Of a DNA stretch of 64,000 nucleotides, positions 45,616-56,960 are shown piece by piece. Under the pieces are notes generated by a model that searched no databases, had not been told where the DNA came from, and saw only the letters and a list, made by a program, of their open reading frames with translations. This DNA comes from Congeria kusceri (lineage: Eukaryota; Mollusca; Bivalvia; Myida; Dreissenidae): the NCBI GenBank assembly GCA_027627225.1, contig CM051029.1, forward strand, positions 8,827,715 through 8,891,714, given 5' to 3'. The translations under genes and the position numbers were made by a program. The stretch's first letter is position 1. Each line of letters starts with the position of its first letter.

Positions 45616-48600
45616 CTTTATTTAACGAAGATAAACTTGTACATAAATATATCAAATATAATTTACAGAACATGCACATTAAATGATACATTTCTTATTT
45701 TAATCATGAAAACAAAGTTCAATAATGAAATAGCTGTAGTTTAATTAATCAAGAGCGGTAAAAACAGAACAGAACAGAACATTTTATTTTGATTTAAGCA
45801 TATACAGCTTATTATCAAAGTTGATATACATTTAACAAATAGTGCATGCGCTTGAGTATAACACGTAGTGCTAAAACATTAATTAACAATTAAAATAAAT
45901 GTAGTGATAGTTTATTAATATAGAATGCGAAAATTATTGGTAAATATGAGGGAGAATAATTTATTATTTTGTTTTTATAACACTTGAACGTTGATCAAAT
46001 TGTTCCTGATCTTAAAATCCTGAATAATGTATTTAGATAGACGATGTTGCATTGTCTTTTTCTTTACATTTAACACTTGTTCAAATTTTAACGTGCTCGG
46101 TGTTCGCGTATAGTATGGAGGAATAATGCGTTCTCGTAATTCCTAGTAAATGTCACATATAAGCACGAAATGAAACTCGTCCTCGATTTCGTTGGGATTG
46201 CAGAATTCACACTCCCTTTTTTCCCGGGCAATGTGACGACGTCGTCCTTGTTCAATCGATAGTTTATGAGAGGACAGTCTTATTTTGGCAAGAGACTGAA
46301 TGTGTTTACCGTTTTCCATTGTGATTGAATAGTCCGACGTTTCAAAGTTCAGTTTTAAAGCATTAAATAGTTGAAGTGCACTAGACTGTCCCACAGCGCT
46401 TCTCCATTGAGAAATATAGATGTCTTTAAGACGTATTATAAATTGTGCTAAAAATAGTTTAACGTTAACAACGGAGTCTCCTTATAACCATACGTCATTA
46501 CAACCAGTTTGCTGTAATAATTGCCTGACGTTTGACAACCAAGTACTCCGCAATTCACACTCGTTCAACAAGTTAATATATGTAGCATATCTTATTTTTC
46601 ATAATTTTCATTTTTTTTTAAATATAACATTGGGTTGCTTCACTCCAAAGGTTATACCTTGAGATTTTAGTGGTGAATCTATGTCAATTTATACATTTTC
46701 CCTCTCAGATAAGGTTATATTATATTTCTGTATTACCGATTTTGACATACTATGAAATAGAGGTAAACAATAATACAAAAATCGGTGTTTGACGTATTTT
46801 TATTGAAACGAAATCTGTTGTTTTTTACCATATGCTTAGCCAAATGTAATGTCACAAGTATTGTTGGTCAACTTTACTACTTATGTTTATCTTTTTCATA
46901 AGATACATCTTTAACGTATAAATTAAAGCTATTAAAGAATAAATAAAATACATTTGGACAATATTTCAGTTATTTTTGTAAGTGTACCCCATCAAAATTT
47001 TAGGTTGAAGAGGAAAAATGAGGGGTTATAACAAAAATCGCACTTTTGTCAAAACGTGTGGTTAGAGTTTGTTTATATTTCACAGTTTAGTCTCATAATA
47101 GATTTAATGATCAAAGATCATAAGAAAGTCAAGGTCTGAAAAAAGTCCCATTAGGGGCTTTCTACCTTAATTAGCGGCGTAAGTTTTACAATGGACCTTG
47201 ATTCATCAGATGCACATTTGAGTACATATACAATTGAGAGACAAAAACTAACCTAATTACACAATGGCGATACACATTTTAAAGTCTGATTTTATTTCGA
47301 GGCAATATACACCGCATTTTGAAGATTATAGATTGCAAAGCAAAGTATCTGCTTAAGTTGTACATGTAGTTATAATGTTGACACAAATATTATGGTAAAA
47401 CACTGGATCTAGGATTCAATTAAATGAAGTTTTACGAATATTTTCGTTTAATGTTTGACGTTGTGGAAAGAGCATATTATTATGTATAACACGTCGTGTT
47501 TGCTTGTTCTGGCTTCTTAACCAGAATTTAAATTCAGTGATTTTTATTTACTTCACATAAGAACACTGAACGAGTTATTAGCGCAACTATAATATTTTAC
47601 CAATAAAACATAAAACAAGTTTATAACTACTTTATTCAAGGTACATATGATATGGCATACCTCCCAGAGTGTCTATGATAACGCGTCGGTGTTTTCATTT
47701 TCAGTTATTTTTTGGTCATTTAGATGACTTCTTACAATTTGATTTTATTTACTGGTTCTAATATACGATTTAAATATTAATGTATTTTCAATATATTTGC
47801 AAAACAGTCTGCAAAACACCTTCCAGTGTCTGAACCGCCAATTGTACTAAGTTATTTGGACGAGTCGATAAGATCCATCGGACGTTATGATATTGAACAG
47901 TGCACTAGTTAAAACGAATGTTATAACAGTCATGTAATGTTATCTTTGATTTCAGACAAACGCATGCATTCTGAAAACTCATTTGGAATTTGCACTGGAA
48001 TCTTGCGGAAATCGTACGGGCACAGTGTGGTCACCGCACGTCTGCCGTGCGTTTTCAATGTTAGATATTTAATATATGAATCTTACGATAGCCGTGCCCC
48101 GCCGTATTATTGTCAATTACTTTTAATTTTAATTTTTTTACATCGCATAGTCTTCTCAAGTTGTTCGCATGTATTTCGAAAGCAACGCAAATATAAACAC
48201 TATTTTGTAATGCTATTTCAAGTATTGGTGTCATTATCGAATGTTATTTGACACGTAGGCTTTTATCATGAAGATAATATAATAAACTCTTTAAATTTGC
48301 AAATTCTTATAAAATTTACATTTAAGTAGCACACGTGAAATAAAGGGATATTATGTTAAATGACAACATCCTGACAAAAGCATGAAACTAAATTTATTTA
48401 TTTATACGAAGCTAATGGTGCCGCGAGGTCACTATGTGATACATCCAGTGGTGACTGTATGGTGTCAGTTTCATTCTAATGGCACAGGTACGTTTATCGC
48501 AAGCATGCAATGCACACAAAAAAGCCATAGTTCTTCCGCAAGTGCATCGTGCGTTCTTGCGGCTAGTAAATTCTAAATAAAAACCGTATGATGCTCATTG

Positions 48601-51600
48601 GTTGACCACACAATGACCGCAAGGTGCCTGCACAATGTATGATTGACGCCCGTGCGCCTAGTAGCTAGTCGTATTGTCTGCTACGGTCGTTGCAGCGACG
48701 TTGCTTTTGAGAAAAAACGCACGCACACCGATTGTGCCCAAGTCATATGTTTTACATAAACACTTTTGAACATATTGAAACATCTTTTTAGGAAACTGTA
48801 CATTACAACACAGACAAAAAACATTAGCCACAAACTTTATTTAAAAAGGGGTCATCGCTTTACAACGGACAGTTTCAATTATTTTAAACCTGCCTAAATG
48901 CGCACTGTATATCATACTTGGTCTAAAAGTTATTACTAGTATGCAAATAAAAAATATCTCATAGTAATGTAAATTATATAAATATTGAATAGTAAATAAA
49001 TTAATTAAAATACCTATCCGGAAATTACGACTACATCACACAATTGTATGACATCAACCCTTAATGCATCGTAAATACTACCCAAACGGCGAAATGTGCT
49101 CACGCATGAACTAATCCCGCGTACGAAAGTTGTGTCATGTAATGACTTTATTGATACCATTAATCCGTCTAATATTCAGTTAATACTGATAGTAGAATAT
49201 ATTTATGTTAATTAACATAACAGTACTTCGTGATTAACGCTGTTTAGCGAGTTTATTTCAAAAAGCTACCTTCACTTTCGTTTTGTTTGAAAATTCAATG
49301 TTAGATGCCAGTAAATCCAATTCCAATAGGGTCCCATTATAAAACGGCGAACTTTCAGATTTCAAATTGTGCAAGCTTGGTGTCTGTTTAAAGTTGAATC
49401 TTTCCTCTTCCGAAAATTGCAATAAAAAGATATAGCTGTTACTTCTAACAAAATACGTCTCACCTGAATGCAGACACCGATATAAACAAGGGTTTCGGCA
49501 TTAATATTTCGACATGCCACAGTAAACACACCCCAAACGTTCATCTTTCAAGTTAGCCTCCAAAGAAATTCACAAACAGGTTCCAAGCACACTGAGGATA
49601 TTAGAAATAACCAAAACAGGCATGTTTGACGTTTTTATAGCAGAAGAAAAAAGGAACTCTAGTAAAAGGAAATATTTCGAATGTAAAACGGAGGAAAACA
49701 CATTGATTTACTGGTATCTAACCTCAATTAGATATTAAATCAACCATTGCGAGCAATGCTGGAAAGTAGCGCATACCCATAATGCTTAGAGCGTGAGTAC
49801 ACAGGTCTGTCAGACCGGTGTAGACACAACGAGTTTTCTGACCTCCCGCCCCACTCCCCCCCATTTTTATAATAAATAATATATCTTATAATTTAAGTTC
49901 TTGTGCTTTAAACTATTATAGACCATCTTACTATGTTTTATTTGTGTGCAGCTGATTGAGGTATGTTGTCGTCTACATTCGGAATTCCGTGATAACAATA
50001 TGAAGACCCACTTCTACATATCCTTCAAAATAATCGAATAAAACATGATAACTGTGTGATTGTCTTCCTTATGACCCATCTGCGACATAACGCGACATAA
50101 CGCGACATAACGCGACGTTTACAAACAAACTGATAACAATGAGTATGATATTCAATTCATGGATTCCAACTTAATCTGCTCTTCCTTATAATTTTTCCAG
50201 ATTCCCATTATGCGTCTTGTTTCATTGCAATTGATAAATAGCATCAATGTATTTCGCGTATTTCCTATGCTAACACAGCGATACTATTTAGTGCTTTGTA
50301 GTGTAGTTGTGTTGTATGATTCTGTAGGGTTTCAATTATTAAATATGTTGCGGGGTCTACTGCAAACAATAAAAGAATGTATGTATATACATTTAAATTT
50401 CTTTTAAATGTCAAAATATAAAATCAGCACCAGTCAAACCTACAAGCAACAGATATAAAGTATGGTAACAGATACATGTGTTATCAAAATATGAGCAAAA
50501 TCTTTCAAGTTTCACTATTTCTATTGTTTGTTATTCGCAAACGACAAATTGTTATCAGCAAATGTCTGCTTTATTGGTGTTATTTCAAACGTTAAGTAAA
50601 TTTTGGACTGTGTGACAACAACATCGAAATTGTTAATTTGCAAATATGTGAATATGCCCCTTTTATTGATATCCAAATTTTGAGTCACATTTATGAATGC
50701 GATCAACATACACATACTTTCTAAGGTTAATTCAAAATACTGGCTGTTAATTTCTTGTACCAATAACGTTTAAATCCATGACAATCAATTCGTTATTTGC
50801 TTATTAATTAAATGTTGCGAAATTTTTGAAAATTATAAACATTCGATGTAAAACTATTACTGAACTCTTTATTTGTGTATTGAATATTGCAATGTCTGTA
50901 TATGCCATAATAATTTGGATTTAGATATAGATGTAGAAATATATGTGAGAAATAAGAATACATGTCGTGAAATAAAGATTCATTTAAGAAAATGTTCGAA
51001 CAATGCGTTAAAACCTAAGTCTGATTAAAAAATCAAAACTAATGTTCGCAAATTGACCTATAAGTTTGTAATAGTAACATAGTCTTCCAACTTATACAAT
51101 GCAATAATAAAAAATGAATGCATAAGGGCATTTGGCCATATGTTGTTTATCTGTGAATTGCTTAATTTCCAGTTCCTCCTACTTCGTTGACCATTTATCC
51201 ACAAAAACCAGTTGCGTACCCTGTTTTCAATGTCGCATCGACGTTCACGTGCATCACATCAACCAGCCGTCCTCAGGCTATTATTCACTGGTTTAATGAT
51301 GGTGTGAACATCACTAACCTGGCTGAATATTCCTACATTGATGACGTAGCAATAAGTAGATTGCTATACACACCGAACACGTACGCGTACAGTGGAGGAA
51401 ATTTGTCTTGTATTGCATTTTTTGAGTTCAAAACCATCAACACGGTTCTAACAACCAATAAGAGCATCAAAGTACAATGTACGTTTTTCTATTTTATTTT
51501 CGTTTGATTACCATTTTGGTTTGTTCATCTTGATATAATACCACGGTAAAACCGAAAATTGGAGGTAAGTGTGTACACTAATGTATCATCATACTTTTTT

Positions 51601-54600
51601 GTCATTCATGTAATTGGTGATTTTGTACAGGTATCGCTTTTATTTTCAGAGTAATTGTGTTAATCATATGCGAATAAAGTATTTTAGTAACAGTTATCAT
51701 GTCTAATTTTCAGTCCCCGTTTCCAAATTGATAGTAAATGTCAACAACATAAGTATATCTAGCACGTTCAATATACGAGAAGGCAGGCTGGTACATTTGA
51801 ATTGTTCCTCCTTCGGATATCCACCTCCCTCTTATCACTGGACCTACCCAGGAGGACAGTCCGTCGGTGCCGTGCTGTCGTTAAAATTCACTCGCAATAA
51901 CGGAAGCATTTCGTGCAGGGTAGTTCACTTTATGTATTCATTGAATGGAACCAACAGTACACAGTCTACAGAGAAGTCAATCGCCCTCGATGTAAATGCA
52001 CTATGTAAGTTGTTTTTAATGTCATGTTAATGAAAACATTTATTATCAATTGGTGCGTATGAAGCCAGGCGAACAGCTCTGGTGAAAGTTACTACTATAC
52101 TGTTTAATATTATAAGGGTTCCCAACCGGTAATTTATGTTATATATTCGCTGCCAGTTAGATATGGACATTAATTTGATTCTTTACTTATTAATAAATAT
52201 TATTGAATAATATAATGTGGTATCTGCAATTACAGATCCACCATCCATTAAACGCTTATTTAATAAGGACATCGGCTTAACACTAGTTGATAGCAATATC
52301 AGAGTACTGAGATGTGACAACATCAGCATCGAATGTGAGAGTGACGCCAATCCGCCGGCTATGATATTTTGGAAGGGACAACAGGTCAATTCCTCTACAT
52401 TGACCGTTACAACTATACATGACGCGGAGTGGACATGCAAAGCTACAAACACTATGACTGAAGCTGACGGAACGACATCAACGGAAACTGTAACGAGGAA
52501 CTTGTCCGCTACAGTATTATGTAAGCGCAATACGCATATTTTAAGAAAACAAAGTTATCAATTCTTTTATTTATATCAACTAGATATGTTACTGGTATAT
52601 GTCAAAATATAATCGTGTAATTTCGTACAGAAGCAAGTATCACGATCCTATCAACGGCCTCAATGCACGTTTACATTTGCAAAATATGGATGCTGCATGG
52701 CTGGTTTTGATAAGTAATCAATCAATAACACATTTTAGTCCTATCAAAATGGTATAATTTTACACCAGAGTATGTGTCTTAGTGACATACATTACGTAAG
52801 CTCTCGCCTGTAATTTAAGCTTAAATATTTACGATGGATTGTGAAGCATTCATTCTGTTGGCATCACACATATACAGTTGTTTAATTGTCAAGACAAACA
52901 CGTATCTGAGTTAAAACAATTCCGCGTTCGTAGAAGTGGTGAGAAAAATGTTCGAAAAGTGTGTTTAATGTTTCTATTGCAAATAACTGGCACGGTGAAA
53001 TATTTTTGTATTATAATGTTTATTCGCCACTCCGTGTTTTGCTTTTTGTCCCAGCCTTCTTAACTTTTGGAAAATTAATGTATAATTGACCGAAGCGTTA
53101 TTATCCACAATAAACTGTAATTATTTATCCGTTATTTCTACCACATTTTCCTAAATATGTTTTGTTGTGTATCATACAATAGCCACTTTATTCAAAAAGT
53201 TTGGTATATTGGTGTTCAAATATTTATTCCAGATGGGGCATATATACGGGCATTCAAAGCAAATGAATCAAGCATTAACCTCACTGTTGACCAAGGCGAA
53301 ACATTAGAGCTGGTATGTGATGCCGATGGTGACCCTCAACCTACTGTTCGTATCGTCAAAGCAACTCGTGGAAATGAAACAATCTTTGTTGAGACTGAGG
53401 ACATGAAGCCAAATCTCACATACATCGAGCAAGATGTGAATATGATGCTGGAAGCTATAAATGCCTCGCCAACAACCGTTTTAACCAAGGACAACACAAC
53501 AGTCACTGGCTCTATTCGTTAACTGTAAGTAATTAGGTATATATATATATAGTAACGAGTAAATATATTGGCTATACATATTTTAAAGTGCATAAATACA
53601 ACTGTGATCTTGCACAGGTGCACCAAGAGCGTCGCCCTTTTCACCTCCTATAACAGAACAGTACAGAGCTCCTAACGAATCGGCTGTGTTTACCTTCACA
53701 ATAATGGCCTATCCTGAACCAAAATCTTCAGACTTCAGTTGGTATAAGCGTGTAGATGATAGATGGAAAGATGTGTCCAGTGATTCCAACAACTTTCTAA
53801 TTAATACCTCTGATGACAAAATGCAGACACAACTGATGATTCTCCGTGTGCAGCTCGGAGATTATGCAGAATACATGGTGAACGTTTTCAACGCATTGGG
53901 TTCAGTAGCGGAAGTGTTTACCTTACACGCACAATGTATGTAGGTATTACAACGTTTTTTGTTGTTTTTTTAAATTATGTTGTAACTTTACACATAGTAA
54001 CACTTTACTAGAGTTAAACATTGATAAAGTTAGTTGATTCAAAATTATAATCGCCTATGTATATATCTATGTTTTATTTATTATACGAGTACAAATATTT
54101 TAGCCAAACCACATGTTCCGAAGGACTTGCTAATTGACCGAGTAGGAAAAACGGACATTGTTATTACATGGGTTTCTGGTTTTAATGGCGGTCAGGATCA
54201 GAACTTCACTATTCGATACAAAGAAGTCGATATTGGAATCTGGAGAGATATATACGTAGCTGGTTCTGTTATAAGCTATACCTGGGCTATTGAGGGATTA
54301 AAACCTGGCACGACTTACACAATCAAAATGCTGGCAGAAAACAAAATAGGCAAATCAGAGTGGACTAAAGAAATAAGGGAAACAACCCTAGTTGACACAG
54401 GTACAGTGTTTACTCACTACAGTATTAAATATAACTGATTGAACTCGATATTAGCAAAGATGAGTAAAACCAATTAAATGGTTCCATTGTCATATAATGA
54501 ATATATTGAATATTTGATTTCAGTTGAGAGTAGCCCTGAAACGTCAGTTGTGGGTGGTGTAGTAGGTGGCGTCTTGGGGTTGTTGTCATCATGATTGCTG

Positions 54601-55747
54601 TGTCCATCCTGCTATGGAAACATATATCGCATGGTAAATATGTGTTGCATTCTATTGCGCTATATAGCCTTTGCATATATATGTACATGCTCATTTCGTA
54701 TATTTGGTTTGTGGTTTATTATGTAATAGATGACAGTTAATTGTGTAGCAGCAGAACTAGTTTAGGAGATCTAGTGTTTTGCAGTTTATTGAACAAGTGT
54801 ATATGTGGAATTTGTACTTGATCTCAAAACTGGCTGCTAATGAATTCTCAAATAAAAATAACAACATCACAACCTGTAACATGCATAACATATTATGAAA
54901 CAATTACTAAGACTGAGACTTATTTATATCAATAATAGCATAGTGACTTCAATTATTTTCGGGCGAAACGAATCCAACACATACCAAACGCATACCAACT
55001 CGACTGACCGGTACGAAGATCTTGTCAGAGAACCGTAAGTCAATGTATATACAAAAATGTGCACGTTTATATATCATATAAATTATTTGACCAATTGCAA
55101 ATATTATAACTTCTAAGTGTGTGATTTATCACTTTATTAAAATAAACCGTTGTCAACGGTAACTACAAAAACATAGGTAATTAATAATATCAGTGTGCTA
55201 GTCATACAATAACATCTAATAATGATATTAAAATGGGTGCATTTAGACGAAACAACGATGCCTCTAACACAGATGGAAGTTATGAAACATGTAGAATTGG
55301 TAAGGTTTCATATATCAGTTAATTATTAATATCAACTATATCAAACCCGGATACATAATAAAGATAATACATCTTATGATTCTGCTTTTATATTTGTTAG
55401 CAAGTGTCATCTTTAAGATTAAAAACAACACAACAAAACAATAAGTTGTTTCGCATCTACCTCGCCTCAGTTTTGATTAATTGTTCCTCTAACTGTCTGT
55501 GTTGCTTTACTTGACAATTACTTTTTCGTTTCATGTTCTACCAGATTCTGCAGATTCTCACCATGATAATAAGTATGAGACACTTGCAGAACTACAATTC
55601 CGTGAATACTCGAGTTTAACAAATTACGAAACTCAAGGAGACATCACATCTTCCACAGATAATCAGCCTAGGATGCCAGCATTAAGACAAACTGTGTCGT
55701 CAACTGATGATCGGGACTACGTTAATATGACGTTGTCAACTCTTTAA
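45121..55747 (+). CDS. Ig/FN3 transmembrane receptor with ITAM- and YxNM-bearing tail (11 exons, two 1-nt lesions as read)
   Basis: Exons: 45121-45456 (Ig V-like), 51173-51478, 51714-52004, 52236-52520, 53233-53524, 53618-53935 (Ig 2-6), 54104-54400 (FN3), 54524-54633 (membrane), 54944-55034, 55247-55299, 55545-55747 (tail, stop TAA at 55745). Ig and FN3 exons are one-domain-one-exon, phase 1-1, as in animal IgSF receptors. The tail has seven tyrosines, including a canonical ITAM and YVNM. Such motifs in vertebrates recruit Syk/ZAP-70 and PI3K/Grb2 SH2 domains; the same role here is inference. The Ig5 exon is 292 bp and ends in TAA before its donor; the membrane exon is 110 bp and shifts frame in a G-run. 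All other lengths fit the phase pattern exactly. It is either a recent pseudogene or a gene with two consensus errors. The start exon may be 34728-34776. An AATAAA lies at 56234. Confidence 0.8.
45522..45613. repeat. (ATA)n microsatellite in intron 1
   Basis: AAT/ATA repeats with two interruptions near 45537-45560. The poly-Ile frame is an artefact. Confidence 0.95.
45755..46680 (-). mobile_element. 3' fragment of a non-LTR retrotransposon (minus strand)
   Basis: The minus-strand frame reads LSNVRQLLQQ, then RLKDIYISQW, LAKIRLSSHKLSIEQGRRRH and CEFCNPNEIEDEFHFVLIC. This is the same C-terminal layout (W-SNV-K-L, then AKLRLS, then C-x2-C...EDEFHF) as the LINE at 61.5 kb. One in-frame TAA interrupts the 5' part, and the region ends after ICDIY. 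At the element's 3' end (plus coordinate about 45763) is an AATAAA followed by a (TCTGT)3 pentanucleotide tail, read on the minus strand. The 5' limit, around 46680, is approximate. It sits in intron 1 of the receptor. Confidence 0.85.
46681..47826. other. Intronic AT-rich stretch
   Basis: No recognisable exon or repeat. Confidence 0.45.
47827..47908 (+). pseudogene. Truncated Ig exon remnant between Ig1 and Ig2
   Basis: After CCTTCCAG| the phase-1 frame reads SEPPIVLSYLDESI...GRYDIEQCTS and then TAA. The 'PP-I' start matches the first strands of the Ig4 exon (YPPSIKRLF). Nothing like the second half of an Ig domain follows. It looks like a lost extra Ig exon. Confidence 0.5.
47909..49309. 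other. Intronic stretch
   Basis: No supported exon. The 104-codon frame at 47937-48251 has no signal, domain or splice support. 48480-48720 is locally CpG-richer. Confidence 0.4.
49310..49735. repeat. Dispersed repeat (second copy at 27246-27712)
   Basis: Co-linear with the intronic repeat of the lectin pseudogene at moderate identity, with several small indels. It lies in the Ig1-Ig2 intron of the receptor. Confidence 0.7.
49736..51172. other. Intronic stretch with a small minisatellite
   Basis: 'gcgacataac' is repeated three times plus a partial copy at about 50082-50116. No exon is recognised. The minus-strand frame 50521-50763 has no readable domain. Confidence 0.5.
51173..51478 (+). 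CDS. Ig domain 2 exon
   Basis: 306 bp, TTTCCAG| to |GTACGT, phase 1-1. Canonical Cys-Trp-Cys: STFTCITSTS, IIHWFNDG, GGNLSCIAFF. The Pro-rich start (PPTSLTIYP) is typical of interdomain linkers. Confidence 0.85.
51714..52004 (+). CDS. Ig domain 3 exon
   Basis: 291 bp, TTTTCAG| to |GTAAGT, phase 1-1. VHLNCSSFGYPPPSYHWTYP and NGSISCRVVHF give the Cys-Trp-Cys frame of an I/C2-type domain. Several N-glycosylation sequons are present. Confidence 0.88.
52236..52520 (+). CDS. Ig domain 4 exon
   Basis: 285 bp, ATTACAG| to |GTAAGC, phase 1-1. ISIECESDANPPAMIFWKGQ and AEWTCKATNT are textbook Ig strands B-C and F. Confidence 0.88.
53233..53524 (+). pseudogene. Ig domain 5 exon with a 1-nt length anomaly and a terminal stop
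   Basis: ATTCCAG| to |GTAAGT. The frame reads LELVCDADGDPQPTVRIV and LEAINASPTTVLTKDN, then SIR and TAA (53520-53522) just before the donor. The exon is 292 bp whereas every neighbour is a multiple of three and ends in T before GT, so one base too many (or two too few) lies near the end. The F-strand Cys expected before EAINA is also absent (NMMLEAINA), so the domain shows some decay beyond the frameshift. Confidence 0.75.
53618..53935 (+). CDS. Ig domain 6 exon (no disulfide)
   Basis: 318 bp, TGCACAG| to |GTATGT, phase 1-1. FTFTIMAYPEPKSSDFSWYK and GDYAEYMVNVFNALGSV show I-set strands with Trp and the D-x-G/A-x-Y turn. Both usual cysteines are missing, as is known for some membrane-proximal I-set domains. 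Confidence 0.82.
54104..54400 (+). CDS. Fibronectin III exon
   Basis: 297 bp, TTTTAG| to |GTACAG, phase 1-1. Features of FN3: IVITWVSGFNGG, FTIRYKE, the 'GLKPGTTYTIKMLAENKIG' loop and strand, and SEWTKEI. It lies between the last Ig domain and the membrane, like the decayed paralogue at 3716-3971. Confidence 0.9.
54524..54633 (+). CDS. Transmembrane exon with a 1-nt deletion in a G-run
   Basis: 110 bp, TTTCAG| to |GTAAAT. The entry frame reads ETSVVGGVVGGVLG and then stops at TGA. One frame over, from the same GGGG run, the sequence reads GVVVIMIAVSILLWKH and exits in the expected phase 1. The homologous exon at 4100-4207 is 108 bp and in frame. A single missing G near 54574-54577 explains the shift. 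Confidence 0.8.
54944..55034 (+). CDS. Cytoplasmic exon 1 (YEDL)
   Basis: Enters in phase 1 at CATAG| and leaves in phase 2 at |GTAAGT. It encodes TSIIFGRNESNTYQTHTNST, then DRYEDLVREP. The acceptor lacks a strong polypyrimidine tract, but it is the only AG giving an open frame. It contains Tyr-Glu-Asp-Leu, an SH2-type YxxL site. Confidence 0.6.
55247..55299 (+). CDS. Cytoplasmic exon 2 (YETC)
   Basis: 53 bp, ATTTAG| to |GTAAGG, phase 2 in and 1 out, matching both neighbours. It encodes RNNDASNTDGSYETCRI, acidic and polar with one tyrosine. Confidence 0.65.
55545..55747 (+). CDS. Terminal cytoplasmic exon: ITAM and YVNM
   Basis: Enters in phase 1 at CTACCAG| and ends at TAA 55745-55747. The frame gives DNKYETLAELQFREYSSL (55565-55618), which fits the ITAM consensus [D/E]-x2-Y-x2-[L/I]-x(6-8)-Y-x2-[L/I] with seven intervening residues. 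NYETQ follows, then DYVNMTL near the C-terminus (YVNM at 55718-55729), a combined YxxM and YxN site like that of CD28. The rest is Ser/Thr/Gln-rich and unstructured, as for signalling tails. Confidence 0.85.
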
Positions 55748-56640
55748 GTGTGGCACAAATGATTTGCTGAAAATTAACTGTTACGTAATGAGACAGGGGA
55801 TCTTTGTTTTGTTGGCAATAGCTTATTATCGGATTGTATTTGTAGAATTATGCATACCCGTATTGAATTGCCGGGATATATATGTAGAATTAGACAAGAC
55901 ATTATTGAATTGTTCGGCGTTATTTGTAAAATCATGCATTACATTATTGTATTGTCGAATGATATATTATGCATACGTGAATTGATATATCGGCTGATAT
56001 TTGAAGCATTATGTATACCATATGTTATACTTTAATTGAATTGTCGTGTGATATATAAAGTCCACATGCTTAATGCTTAAATATCGTTTACATTTATGTA
56101 TATGAAACATGATGCATAACGTAATTGAAGCATTGGGTGATGCATACAATATCATGCAATATCATACACATGTACATTGAAATATTGAGTGATATATTAC
56201 GCATTCCGCATAGCATAATTATATGTTTCGGATAATAAATGAAATATTATACATAATATACTTGCAGCGAAGCATGATTTTTATTTTAATTGTATTATGT
56301 TAAAATCCTTGAATTGTATTGATTGTATTTTAAATTGCCGTATGTTGCTGAACCAGATAAAAATGTACGAATAACGTATTGAAGATTGGGCCGAATTAAT
56401 TACACCATTCACATTTAATTTCAACTTCCAAAAGCTGATGGCTATGATACGAACATATGCTTACATAACGTATATACCTATATTTTAATAACAATCACAT
56501 ATACGCAAGGTTCTTATCAAATTCAGTAAACAATTGAACGTGTATCATTATATTCGTAAGACGTATTGTCACAACCTCATATGATTTCTGTTAACATCGA
56601 CGTTCGATCCTAATTTAATAGAACATAGCTACAGTGGGGT
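55748..56640. other. Probable 3' UTR and downstream DNA
   Basis: AT-rich, with loosely repeated 'gaattgccgggatatat'-like phrases (55864, 56039 and others). AATAAA at 56234-56239 is the most likely poly(A) signal of the receptor. No further PTP-like exons are seen after the stop. Confidence 0.4.
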
Positions 56641-56960
56641 TAGGGATTTTGTTCCGCACATTAGGGCGGATTAATTTGCATGCCGATGTTTTATGGATTA
56701 GCCTCTAACAATCCCGTTTTCAGCGAGTTTTTAGAGGTTGTTTGGCGGTTTTAGGGACTATTAAGGATTATTAAAGATGCTCGAGTACTGCGAATGCGTA
56801 GGGGTGAAAAGGTGGGGCTAACGAAGGATGACTTAGTACTGCGCATGCGTAGGGCTGAAAAGGCGGAGTTTATTGATTGGACAACGGTTGAATGGGCGTG
56901 GTTTATTTATGTGCGCAATCGATAGCCAATGAAGTTTATTGCGTTGAACGATAACCCCGC
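56641..56960. repeat. GC-richer block with 51-bp-spaced direct repeats
   Basis: 'agtactgcgaatgcgtaggg' plus 'gtgaaaagg' at 56784 recurs as 'agtactgcgcatgcgtaggg' plus 'ctgaaaagg' at 56835. The block is GC-rich against its surroundings and is probably a transposon-derived fragment. Confidence 0.6.

Noticed and set aside
52183..52530. 115-codon minus frame
   Set aside because: Antisense shadow of the Ig4 exon.
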